Positions 1-7,187 of a stretch of DNA of 25,518 nucleotides are shown here, piece after piece (within the stretch, counting starts at the first letter, position 1; every line of letters starts with the position of its first letter). The translations under genes were made by a program, and so were the position numbers. Below the pieces are notes generated by a model. It saw nothing but the letters and a program-made list of their open reading frames with translations. It did no database searches and was not told where the DNA came from. This stretch comes from Ruminococcaceae bacterium UBA1227 (GTDB taxonomy: Bacteria; Bacillota; Clostridia; Oscillospirales; Acutalibacteraceae), in contig DBWX01000009.1 in assembly GCA_002309175.1 (NCBI GenBank), positions 1 to 25,518 on the forward strand, written 5' to 3'.

Positions 1-21
1 TACCAACTGAGCTATACCCCT
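1..21 (-). tRNA. 5' end of a tRNA gene, cut by the window edge
   Basis: The reverse complement starts with an acceptor-strand-like AGGGGTA, then TA, then the conserved D-arm GCTCAGTTGGTA, which is the start of a bacterial tRNA. The anticodon lies outside the window. A 5' end of AGGGGTA fits tRNA-Trp of Firmicutes, but that is only a guess. It lies 5 bases (AAAAA) downstream of the next tRNA on the same strand, so the two are probably one transcript. Confidence 0.8.
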
Positions 22-26
22 AAAAA

Positions 27-103
27 TGGTGGACCATCAGGGACTCGAACCCCGGACCCACCGGTTATGAGCCGGTTGCTCTAACCAACTGAGCTAATGG
101 TCC
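27..103 (-). tRNA. tRNA with CAT anticodon (elongator Met, or Ile2)
   Basis: The reverse complement folds as a complete 77-nt cloverleaf: acceptor GGACCAT/ATGGTCC, D arm GCTC..GAGC, anticodon stem ACCGG/CCGGT with loop CTCATAA (anticodon CAT at 67-69), T arm CGGGG-TTCGAGT-CCCTG, discriminator A and an encoded CCA. G1-C72 pairing argues against initiator tRNA. Methionine elongator and lysidine-modified Ile2 cannot be separated by anticodon; the acceptor and D arm resemble both types in Firmicutes. Confidence 0.95.
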
Positions 104-109
104 ACACAT

Positions 110-127
110 GCGGCCGATTTTGGCCGC
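110..127 (-). other. GC-rich hairpin between tRNA promoter and tRNA
   Basis: On the minus strand GCGGCC-AAAATC-GGCCGC forms a 6-bp all-GC stem. It is followed by ATGTGTGG, not a U-run, so it is not a convincing intrinsic terminator for galK. It sits where transcription from the 134-162 promoter should start, so it may be a 5' leader hairpin of the tRNA precursor. Confidence 0.5.
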
Positions 128-133
128 TTGATT

Positions 134-162
134 ATTATATATTTGCGTATTTTAAAAGTCAA
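134..162 (-). promoter_or_regulatory. Strong sigma-A promoter for the tRNA pair
   Basis: On the minus strand TTGACT (157-162), a 17-nt spacer and TATAAT (134-139) give a near-consensus promoter about 30 nt upstream of the tRNA 5' end. It overlaps the region just after the galK stop codon, so it serves the tRNAs, not galK. Confidence 0.85.
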
Positions 163-164
163 GA

Positions 165-1346
165 TTAAAGTTCGGTGGGTCCGTCACCTATCTCAACTAC
201 ATAGAAATCGGCCTTGTAGCCTATGGTCGCTTCGTAGATGCGGCCGACCATTTCAATGAAACTGTCCACACAGTCATCTTTGACTATGCTGACGGTACAG
301 CCGCCGAATCCGGCACCGGTCATTCTGGAGCCTATTACTCCCTCCTGCTTCCAGGCGGTTTCAACGAGTGTGTCTAGTTCCTTTCCGGTGACTTCGTAGT
401 CATCGCGGAGGGACCTGTGGGACTCGTTCATGAGTTTGCCGAAGTACTCAATGTCACCGTTTTCGAGAGCGGCTTTTGCCTTGATTGTTCTCTGGTTCTC
501 ATAGACGGCATGAGCGGCCCTCTTCCTGCACACTTCGCGTTTAATGTAAGGTTTCAGCTGGTCAAACTCAAAGGTATTGAGGTCACAGATATGATTGATC
601 TGCTTTATGTGGCTGAGGTCAGCAACAGCCTCTTCGCATTCCATCCTGCGCATGTTGTATTTTGAGTCGGCAAGTCCGCGTTTCTTGTTGCTGCAGGCAA
701 TGACGAGTTTCGCACCCTTTAAGTCCACGGGAACATAATTGAAGTCGAGCGTTGCAGTGTCGAGGAAGGTCGCATGTCCTTTTTTACCCATGGCTATGAT
801 GAACTGGTCCATTATGCCGCAGCTGACTCCTATGAAGTCGTTCTCGGCCTCCTGTCCGACCAGGGCTATGTCCTGATTTGAGATATCGAGGTCAAAAAGG
901 ACTTTAAGGAAATAGCCCGTGAGGACCTCCACGCTGGCCGAGGACGAGAGTCCGCTGCTGTTCGGAATATTGCCGAGATATGCAATGTCGAGGCCTTTGT
1001 CGATATTATATCCTCTGAATTTCAGGGTGTAAATTACGCCTAAGGGATAGTTTGTAAAGCCCTTCGATGCGTCGTTTTCGGTTTCATTGATATCGCGCTC
1101 TATTATTCCGTCATCGGGGAAATTTGCCGAGTAAAAACGGCACTTCGTGTCATCCCTTTTTCTGACTGCGGCATATGTGCCGATAGTCAGGGCGCACGGG
1201 AAGACGTGCCCGCCGTTGTAGTCGGTGTGCTCGCCTATCAGGTTGACGCGGCCGGGCGCGAAAAAGACCCGTGCGCCGTCCGTGTCACCGTATGCGGTTT
1301 TGAAAGCCTCAAGGACCTGCTGTTTCATTGTTTCGTGTTGTGTCAT
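165..1346 (-). CDS. galK: Galactokinase
   Basis: Catalyses ATP-dependent phosphorylation of alpha-D-galactose to galactose-1-phosphate, the first Leloir step in the cytoplasm. The 393-aa length is typical. All three GHMP-kinase landmarks are visible: the galactokinase signature around residues 32-46 (GRVNLIGEHTDYNGG), the ATP loop near 125-139 (LGNIPNSSGLSSSAS), and the C-terminal glycine motif GSRMTGAGFGGC. The CGIMDQF segment carries the expected catalytic Asp (about D180). The ATG lies one base after the beta-galactosidase stop (TAA-G-ATG) and has no clear Shine-Dalgarno sequence, so translational coupling to the upstream gene is likely. No galT or galE is in the window. Identification is firm. 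Confidence 0.97.
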   Translation of the reverse strand: MTQHETMKQQVLEAFKTAYGDTDGARVFFAPGRVNLIGEHTDYNGGHVFPCALTIGTYAAVRKRDDTKCRFYSANFPDDGIIERDINETENDASKGFTNYPLGVIYTLKFRGYNIDKGLDIAYLGNIPNSSGLSSSASVEVLTGYFLKVLFDLDISNQDIALVGQEAENDFIGVSCGIMDQFIIAMGKKGHATFLDTATLDFNYVPVDLKGAKLVIACSNKKRGLADSKYNMRRMECEEAVADLSHIKQINHICDLNTFEFDQLKPYIKREVCRKRAAHAVYENQRTIKAKAALENGDIEYFGKLMNESHRSLRDDYEVTGKELDTLVETAWKQEGVIGSRMTGAGFGGCTVSIVKDDCVDSFIEMVGRIYEATIGYKADFYVVEIGDGPTEL

Positions 1347-1347
1347 C

Positions 1348-3708
1348 TTATTTTACCGTGAATTCTAAAGTCTGTTTTCCGGTGCGGGCTGACTCTATTG
1401 TGAGTTTTGCTTCGCCCTTCTCACCGGTTGTTTTAACATATGTTCCGGCCATGCCACCGCGCAGCGGCACGCAGGCAGGACCTATGAGTTCTATGGGTCC
1501 ATCTGTCGCGAAGGACACGGGCTCGTCATAGTAGTTTAAGAGATTGCCGTATTCGGAGACGGCACGGATGTTTATTGTTGCGACATCGTATGTCGTCTTC
1601 TCTTTAAGTTCGGTGTGATCCGCCTTTATTTCAAGAACGGGTTTTGTCATGGGAGCCTTCGTTATGCTCTTTATGACCTCTCCGTCCTTTACGGCATCGA
1701 AGCGGTAGATTGTTACTCCGTCGCCCCAGCCCGCGGCATATCTGTACGCAATCTCAAGGCCGCGCTTGGGACTTATTTTGTCGCGGACAATAGCTGCTCC
1801 GAGTCCCGCTATGGTCTTCGGTCTTGCTACGCTCTTGTAGCCGTCCTCCGAGAATGCGCGGATCGCCTGCTTTATGCTCTCTGCGGACTTTTCGGAGATT
1901 CCCTCCTTGTTCATCATCGTGCATCCGATGAGGTCATCGACCTTTATCGGAGGATGAGGAAGGTTCGGGAAACGCTCACGGTCGGGTGTGAAGTTCTTTA
2001 TGAACTCATCGTTTTTGTAGAGGTTAATGCTGTCTGCGTTTGTGAAGACGTATACATCGCCCAGGGCTCCCGCAGGATGCTCGCCTATGTCCATTGAGGA
2101 AGAGACTTCCATTACGGGATGCTCGTCACTCTGGCTCGCATATACTGCCGCGGCGAGTTTTTCATTGCGGAACATGTCGAGTACGCCGTGATAGCAGATG
2201 CGGTCGCCGGAACCGAAGTCCCTGTGCGTGTTGTAGTCCGCAAAGCACCATCCGAAGCAGCCCGAAATGCCGTTGTCCTCCTCATACATTGAGGACAGGA
2301 CGGTCGCGTGACGAAGGGCATGGCTGAGCCTGTGAGCTTCATCGTCAAAAGCTTTTGTCGGATACATGTGTCCGTTGTACTCGGAGACGAGATACGGATT
2401 TGAAGGCTTCGGTGTCACCATTATCTTCTTCAGAAGACCGCCGTTTGTGCCGTTGTGAGAGAAGTCGTTGAAGGCATAGACATCCTCCAAAAACTGACTC
2501 TTCTGAAGATAGCGGACACCTGAGGTCTGACGTGTGTCGTCGAGGCTGCGGGCAATCTCATTTGCCCTTGTGTAGAGCCACTCGTCATCCTGCGACTCGT
2601 TTATTCTGACACCCCAGAGAACGATGCTCGGATGGTTTCTGTACTGAAGCACCATCTCTTTCACATTCTCAAGGTGCTGTTCCTTCCATTCCTGATTGCC
2701 GATATGCTGCCAGCCGGGGCACTCCGTGAAGACGAGAAGGCCCTCCCTGTCGCATGCGTCAAGGAAGTATTTTGACTGGGTGTAGTGGCTGGTTCTCACG
2801 GCATTGAGACCGAGTTCGTGTTTGAGAATATCGACCTCGTGCTCCTGCACCGACTGAGGCATTGCGTAGCCGATGTACGGATAACTCTGATGGCGGTTGA
2901 GTCCGCGGATTTTGAGCTTCTTTCCGTTTAAGTAGAAACCGTCCGCCTTAAACTCGGCAGAGCGAACACCGAATGAGGTCTCAAAACTGTCCTTAGCCTT
3001 GTCGCTTTTCAGCGTAACTACGGCCCTGTAGACCTTTGGCGATTCAGTGTCCCAGAGCTTCAGGGCGTCTGATTCAAGCCGAAGTGAGAGGTCTTTCAGA
3101 GCATGCTCCTCCCCTGTCGTCGCAATGAGCTTTCTGCCGTCGAAGACTGAAACTTCGACAGTAGAGTCTTTCAGGTTCTCTCCCCTGAGTTTAAGGTCAA
3201 ACTGAAGCACCTTTTTTGCGCTTTCGCAATCGATTGTTTTGACAAAGACATCTTCAATAAAGGTAGTGTCTTTGACATCGAGATAAACCTCACGGTAAAG
3301 ACCGCCGTATGTCATGTAGTCTATGACATAGCCAAACGGCGGAATATTGAGGTTCTCCCTCGAGTCGAGAACGACTCTGAGTTTCGCCTTCTTTCCCGGC
3401 TGTACATATTCCGAGATTTCCGCAGTAAAGGCCGTATAGCCGTTTTTATGCGTGGCGACGAGATTGTCATTGACATACACTTTGGCCTCGTGCGCCGCGC
3501 CTTCAAAGGTTAAAAACAGCAGCTTTCCCGCATAACTTCTCTTTATGTCGAGTTCGCGTTCGTAGACGCTCACGAACTGATAAAGAGCGTCATCAAAGCT
3601 GTTGAACGGTGTGACGACATTCGTATGCGGAAGCCGCACCGTCTGCTTCGCCTCCGGCTCCTCCTGTCTGTAAAATGTCCAGTTGTCATTAAGATAAACT
3701 CTGCTCAT
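1348..3708 (-). CDS. Glycoside hydrolase family 2 beta-galactosidase
   Basis: A 786-aa GH2 enzyme, shorter than E. coli LacZ (about 1,020 aa). Order of parts: N-terminal sugar-binding beta domain (1-145), immunoglobulin-like domain (150-248), TIM barrel (about 250-530) and a C-terminal beta region. The GH2 signature runs from NGKKLKIRGLNRHQ through LNAVRTSHY. The acid/base is predicted as E371 in NHPSIVLWGVRINES and the nucleophile as E443 in YLVSEYNGH. There is no signal peptide, so it is cytoplasmic. Pairing with galK supports lactose or beta-galactoside use rather than another GH2 specificity, but beta-galactosidase versus a related activity is not proven. The start has AGGAG 7 nt upstream. 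A strong hairpin lies between it and the lipase gene upstream, and no promoter is evident there. Confidence 0.9.
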   Translation of the reverse strand: MSRVYLNDNWTFYRQEEPEAKQTVRLPHTNVVTPFNSFDDALYQFVSVYERELDIKRSYAGKLLFLTFEGAAHEAKVYVNDNLVATHKNGYTAFTAEISEYVQPGKKAKLRVVLDSRENLNIPPFGYVIDYMTYGGLYREVYLDVKDTTFIEDVFVKTIDCESAKKVLQFDLKLRGENLKDSTVEVSVFDGRKLIATTGEEHALKDLSLRLESDALKLWDTESPKVYRAVVTLKSDKAKDSFETSFGVRSAEFKADGFYLNGKKLKIRGLNRHQSYPYIGYAMPQSVQEHEVDILKHELGLNAVRTSHYTQSKYFLDACDREGLLVFTECPGWQHIGNQEWKEQHLENVKEMVLQYRNHPSIVLWGVRINESQDDEWLYTRANEIARSLDDTRQTSGVRYLQKSQFLEDVYAFNDFSHNGTNGGLLKKIMVTPKPSNPYLVSEYNGHMYPTKAFDDEAHRLSHALRHATVLSSMYEEDNGISGCFGWCFADYNTHRDFGSGDRICYHGVLDMFRNEKLAAAVYASQSDEHPVMEVSSSMDIGEHPAGALGDVYVFTNADSINLYKNDEFIKNFTPDRERFPNLPHPPIKVDDLIGCTMMNKEGISEKSAESIKQAIRAFSEDGYKSVARPKTIAGLGAAIVRDKISPKRGLEIAYRYAAGWGDGVTIYRFDAVKDGEVIKSITKAPMTKPVLEIKADHTELKEKTTYDVATINIRAVSEYGNLLNYYDEPVSFATDGPIELIGPACVPLRGGMAGTYVKTTGEKGEAKLTIESARTGKQTLEFTVK

Positions 3709-3723
3709 TGCCTTCTCCTGAAA

Positions 3724-3748
3724 GACCTCCCTGGTTTGCAGGGAGGTC
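3724..3748 (-). terminator. Strong hairpin between lipase stop and beta-galactosidase start
   Basis: The minus strand reads GACCTCCCTG-CAAAC-CAGGGAGGTC, a perfect 10-bp stem, followed only by TTTC and then the AGGAG ribosome site of the next gene. It may be a partial terminator or attenuator for read-through from the lipase gene, or an mRNA-stabilising end. The short U-tract makes full termination doubtful. Confidence 0.55.
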
Positions 3749-3767
3749 CTTTACAAATCTATTCGGA

Positions 3768-4940
3768 TTATTCGATTACGGGAAGGTTATTGATTCTCGT
3801 AATCATCTCTTTGAAGAACTCATTGTAGCCTTCATCCGTCTCACCGATGCCCATATAAGAGGTGTGGTCCTTCCACTCCTGAGGCATTACGTTCCAGATA
3901 CCGGGCTTGATGTCAGCGTCACTCGCGAGTGTTGAGTACTCAACGAAGGGCTGTCCGATAGGATGGTGGGCGGCGGCGACATTTACGAGACCGTCATTTG
4001 CCTGCCACTCCTCACCCTTGTGAGTCTCGTCGCTGTAGAGACACTCAAAGATGCTGAAGAGCGCGAACGGAGCCCACATATCCCTTGTGGGAAGCTCAAA
4101 TGAGCCGTGGCGGCGCGTTCTGCGTCCGTAGTATGAGAAATAGTAGATGTTGTCGTATGTCTTTGTCTTTGCAAGACAGGCGGTGCCGCCGGTCGTTGAA
4201 AGCTCGTAATAGATGTTGTCCTCTTCGTGAGCGAGGAGGTCACGGATCTTCTGCTTGCCTTCCTTGAGTGAGATATGGTTGTCTCTTGAAGTGAAACCGT
4301 ACCAGTCAAGGTTGAAGTCATAGAACTTGGCAAACCAGGTGCCTGATGTGGCATTGCCGATCTTGTAGAGTAATGTGGCAAGCGGGTTGACAAGCGGACG
4401 GGCGGCATCGGGAAGTGTTACGCCGTTGTGTGTAGCCGCAAGTGTGACTGCCGCGTGTACCCATTTCTGCTTTCCGCCTTTGAAGAGGTCGGAGAGCTCA
4501 GAGGGGTCAGTGCCTGCAACTTCATCCGGATCGCCTTCAGCGAGAAGATGAAGCAGAGTGCGGACTGTAGGACCGCCGAAGCTATGTCCTACAAGGATTA
4601 TCTTCTTGATTTTGCCGGCCTCATCGAGCTCGCCCCAGTCAGGAACATAGCCCGGATAAGTTGCTCCGTAACGGGCATGGCCCATCTTTTCTGAGTGAAC
4701 CTTACCGAAGTCAACTGTTCCGCCCTTTATCATTGCATAAAGGATGCAGGCACGGTCCCACATTGATGAGAAAGGACCTACATGAGGAGCATAGTTCCTG
4801 TTGCCGATATCATTTATGGCATAACGCGCATTGCCGTGCCACATACCGAAGGTCGGAACAAACTGGCAAAGCTTTGATTCTGTTCCCCAGCAGAGGAAGC
4901 CGTGAATCAGTATAACGGGATAATCGGATTTGTTTTGCAT
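3768..4940 (-). CDS. Family I.5-type (staphylococcal/thermophile-like) lipase, no signal peptide
   Basis: A 390-aa alpha/beta hydrolase. YPVILIHGFLCWG at residues 7-19 is the oxyanion-side motif, and GHSFGG gives nucleophile S120. By family comparison the triad is completed by D316 (in NDGLVNV) and H359 (in EWKDHTSYMG). The long middle insert with Trp- and Tyr-rich segments matches the lid and zinc-site region of Geobacillus and Staphylococcus lipases. The expected reaction is hydrolysis of acyl esters or triacylglycerol. An in-frame upstream ATG at 5033 exists, but ATG 4940 has GGGAGG 7 nt before it and is the better start. From that start there is no signal sequence, unlike the secreted family members. 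It is followed by the beta-galactosidase and galK on the same strand. Confidence 0.88.
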   Translation of the reverse strand: MQNKSDYPVILIHGFLCWGTESKLCQFVPTFGMWHGNARYAINDIGNRNYAPHVGPFSSMWDRACILYAMIKGGTVDFGKVHSEKMGHARYGATYPGYVPDWGELDEAGKIKKIILVGHSFGGPTVRTLLHLLAEGDPDEVAGTDPSELSDLFKGGKQKWVHAAVTLAATHNGVTLPDAARPLVNPLATLLYKIGNATSGTWFAKFYDFNLDWYGFTSRDNHISLKEGKQKIRDLLAHEEDNIYYELSTTGGTACLAKTKTYDNIYYFSYYGRRTRRHGSFELPTRDMWAPFALFSIFECLYSDETHKGEEWQANDGLVNVAAAHHPIGQPFVEYSTLASDADIKPGIWNVMPQEWKDHTSYMGIGETDEGYNEFFKEMITRINNLPVIE

Positions 4941-5024
4941 TTCAATGCCTCCCAAATTAATTGTTAACAGTATTATTTTAACACATCCTAAAGAGGCATT
5001 AAAAATAGAAATTAAAAATAAAAT

Positions 5025-5052
5025 ATTGTACATAGTGCTAAATTTTGTTAAA
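5025..5052 (-). promoter_or_regulatory. Possible weak promoter of the lipase gene
   Basis: On the minus strand TTTAAC, a 16-nt spacer and TACAAT lie about 85 bases before the lipase start. The -35 match is poor. The 199-base gap 4941-5139 is very AT-rich, and other -10-like strings occur there (TAAAAT near 4970; ATGGTGTATATT near 5079-5092), so the true start point is uncertain. Confidence 0.3.
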
Positions 5053-5073
5053 GAAATATCATATATATTCTAA

Positions 5074-5102
5074 TTGCTTTAATATACACCATTTGGTAAA
5101 AT
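5074..5102 (+). promoter_or_regulatory. Promoter of the seven-gene plus-strand envelope operon
   Basis: TTGCTT (5074-5079), a 17-nt spacer, then TGG plus TAAAAT (-10 at 5097-5102), which is an extended -10 promoter. It lies 38 bases before the chosen first start codon. No other convincing promoter is seen between the genes that follow. Confidence 0.75.
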
Positions 5103-5139
5103 ATTATATGTATTTTTCTATATGTGGGAGTATGTTCAT

Positions 5140-6033
5140 ATGCACAATCCCTTGAGTGCCGCTGCTCGCGCCAACCGCGCCATGATTGAGCAATACGGCA
5201 GATCAGACCTAACATTTTATCCTTACCTGATCATGAGAATCGTTTCCTGGGTTCTCCTGGTTTACATGCTAATAAAGGGTGAGTTCTCACACGCGGGACA
5301 AGCGGCGGCTGCGCTTGTTTTATTCTGTGTGCCTCCGCTTTTCGAACGCAAGGCGCAGGCGGACCTCCCGAAGGTATTCCTCTTCATCATTCTCTGCTTT
5401 ATCTTCTCCTTCCTTATCCTCGGAGAGATATTCGAGTTCATGGGAAGAATCTTCTGGTGGGACACAATGCTCCATACGAGCTACGGTTTCATCTTCGCCG
5501 CCTTCTCCTTCTCCCTGCTTGAGATTTTCAACAAGGATACGGAACTGAAGTTCCGGTGCTCAAAGTTTTATGTAATCCTTACCACAATGAGCATTACGAT
5601 GTTCTTCGGCACTCTCTGGGAATTTGCCGAATACGCAGCCGATCAGCTGCTCGGATTCGACATGCAGAAGGACAGGCTCGTCGACCACTTCCAGTCAACG
5701 TTCCTCGACGAGACGCATATGAATGTTCCGATTCCCGTGAAAGATATTGAGTCAACCGTCATAAACCTTGCCGACGGCAATAAAATCGTTCTTGACGGTT
5801 ACCTCGATATCGGCATATGGGACACTATGAAGGACCACTTCGTGGCCTTCACCGGTGCGGCAATCTTTTGTATTTTCCTTGTTGCCTACCTGAAGACAAA
5901 AGGCAACAACAAACTTGCGGCGGCCTTAGTACCCGTACGCCATGACTGGAAGGCGGAACCGCCCATTGTCCGCGCCGCCCTCGCGAAAAAGCTTTTAAGA
6001 ACCGAAAAAACTACTGAAGATAAAGAGGCTTGA
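5140..6033 (+). CDS. DUF2238/YjdF-like multi-pass membrane protein
   Basis: A 297-aa integral membrane protein of unknown function with about six hydrophobic segments (roughly 30-47, 53-67, 78-100, 108-130, 145-165, 232-252). The segments WWDTMLHTSYGF and FGTLWEFAEYAADQLLGFDMQ resemble the conserved D..LH..G and WE..E..AD...G..MQ patterns of the YjdF/DUF2238 family as I remember it. A polar stretch (about 175-225) lies between the last two membrane segments. An ATG at 5122 is in frame, but its own sequence holds GGGAG positioned for the ATG at 5140, so 5140 is chosen. It is first in the operon; the next gene starts 2 bases after its stop. Confidence 0.7.
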   Translation: MHNPLSAAARANRAMIEQYGRSDLTFYPYLIMRIVSWVLLVYMLIKGEFSHAGQAAAALVLFCVPPLFERKAQADLPKVFLFIILCFIFSFLILGEIFEFMGRIFWWDTMLHTSYGFIFAAFSFSLLEIFNKDTELKFRCSKFYVILTTMSITMFFGTLWEFAEYAADQLLGFDMQKDRLVDHFQSTFLDETHMNVPIPVKDIESTVINLADGNKIVLDGYLDIGIWDTMKDHFVAFTGAAIFCIFLVAYLKTKGNNKLAAALVPVRHDWKAEPPIVRAALAKKLLRTEKTTEDKEA

Positions 6034-6035
6034 AG

Positions 6036-7187
6036 ATGCTGGACAAAACCATTGTCATAATTCCTTCTCTTGACCCGGACGAGCACCTCGTGCAGACTGT
6101 CGAGGGCCTTAAAGCCGCAGGCTTTAATCGCTTCGTACTCGTCGATGACGGTTCGGACGAGGAGCACAAAAAGAACTTCCCGGAGCCCTCGGACTCCGTA
6201 GCCGTTCTTCACCATGAGAAGAACAAAGGCAAGGGTGCGGCCCTGAAAACCGCGTTCTCATACATCGCAGAAAACCTTCCCGACGCGAAGTACATGGTCA
6301 CCGTGGACGGTGACGGACAGCACGCGCCGCCGGACGCAAAGAAATGCGTCGAGGCTCTCGGCGACAACGAGAACCTCTGTATTCTCGGCGCGCGCTCATT
6401 CAAGGAGGACAACGTCCCCCTGCGCAGCAAGATGGGAAATACAATCACGCTGTTTGTTTTCCATAAACTCTGCGGCATAAAAATCTCGGATACCCAGACG
6501 GGTCTTCGAGCCTTTTCGACAGCTCTCATCCCCGCCCTGCTGAAAATTGAGGGTGAACGTTTCGAATATGAGACAAATATGCTCCTCAAGTTCAAGCAAA
6601 ACGGTGTGGAGATCGGTGAAGTTCCAATCGAGACAGTCTACATCGAAGAAAACCATGCCTCACACTTCCGCACGGTTCAGGACTCATTCCTGGTTTACAA
6701 GTTTATCCTGTCCTACGTGCTCAGTTCGGCAATCTCCTTCATTGTCGATATATCGCTCTTTGCAATCCTGCTGAAGATATTCACAAAGAGCGGCCTGACG
6801 GGTCCGGCCTTCGCCCTGTTCGGCAAAGAGATGACCCTGGTACAGTTCTTCGCAACGGCCATAGCGCGTGCCGTTTCCTCGATAGTCAATTACACCATAA
6901 ACAAGAAAAAGGTCTTCACTTACGAGAAGGCCGACGCACAGAAGAAAGACAATACCATCTTCAAGTATTACGCGCTCGCAATTCCCCAGATGTTTGTCTC
7001 GGCCTTCTCGGTCACACTCCTTGTAAGGCTTCTGCATATCCCCGCCGAGGCAACATTTGTCACAACGCTTATCAAGGTCTGCGTTGACATAATCATCTTC
7101 CTCGTAAACTACCGTGTCCAGAGGAGCTGGGTGTTTGCCAACAGACCTTCCGACAACAAAGAGATTGGTGGAAAAAACAATGAATGA
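6036..7187 (+). CDS. GT2 glycosyltransferase fused to a GtrA-type membrane domain
   Basis: A 383-aa two-domain protein. Residues 1-210 are a dolichol-phosphate-mannose-synthase-like GT-A fold: VLVDDGS (35-40), the metal/nucleotide-sugar DxD in TVDGDGQH (89-95), and ISDTQTGLRAF (150-160). Residues about 222-367 form a four-TM GtrA domain. GT2 enzymes of this type make polyprenyl-phosphate sugars, and GtrA-like domains are thought to act in their transfer across the membrane. The fusion suggests synthesis and translocation of an undecaprenyl-phosphate sugar. A TTG at 6030 is in frame, but AGAGG sits 7 nt before ATG 6036. The 3' end overlaps the next gene by 8 bases (ATGAATGA), so translation is coupled. 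Confidence 0.92.
   Translation: MLDKTIVIIPSLDPDEHLVQTVEGLKAAGFNRFVLVDDGSDEEHKKNFPEPSDSVAVLHHEKNKGKGAALKTAFSYIAENLPDAKYMVTVDGDGQHAPPDAKKCVEALGDNENLCILGARSFKEDNVPLRSKMGNTITLFVFHKLCGIKISDTQTGLRAFSTALIPALLKIEGERFEYETNMLLKFKQNGVEIGEVPIETVYIEENHASHFRTVQDSFLVYKFILSYVLSSAISFIVDISLFAILLKIFTKSGLTGPAFALFGKEMTLVQFFATAIARAVSSIVNYTINKKKVFTYEKADAQKKDNTIFKYYALAIPQMFVSAFSVTLLVRLLHIPAEATFVTTLIKVCVDIIIFLVNYRVQRSWVFANRPSDNKEIGGKNNE

Noticed and set aside
4941..5033. N-terminal extension of the lipase that looks like a hydrophobic signal
   Set aside because: It derives from AT-rich intergenic DNA, has no ribosome site, and lacks a typical signal cleavage region; GGGAGG points to ATG 4940.
6030..6035. TTG start two codons upstream for the GT2-GtrA gene
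   Set aside because: AGAGG would be only one base away from TTG but is 7 nt from ATG 6036.
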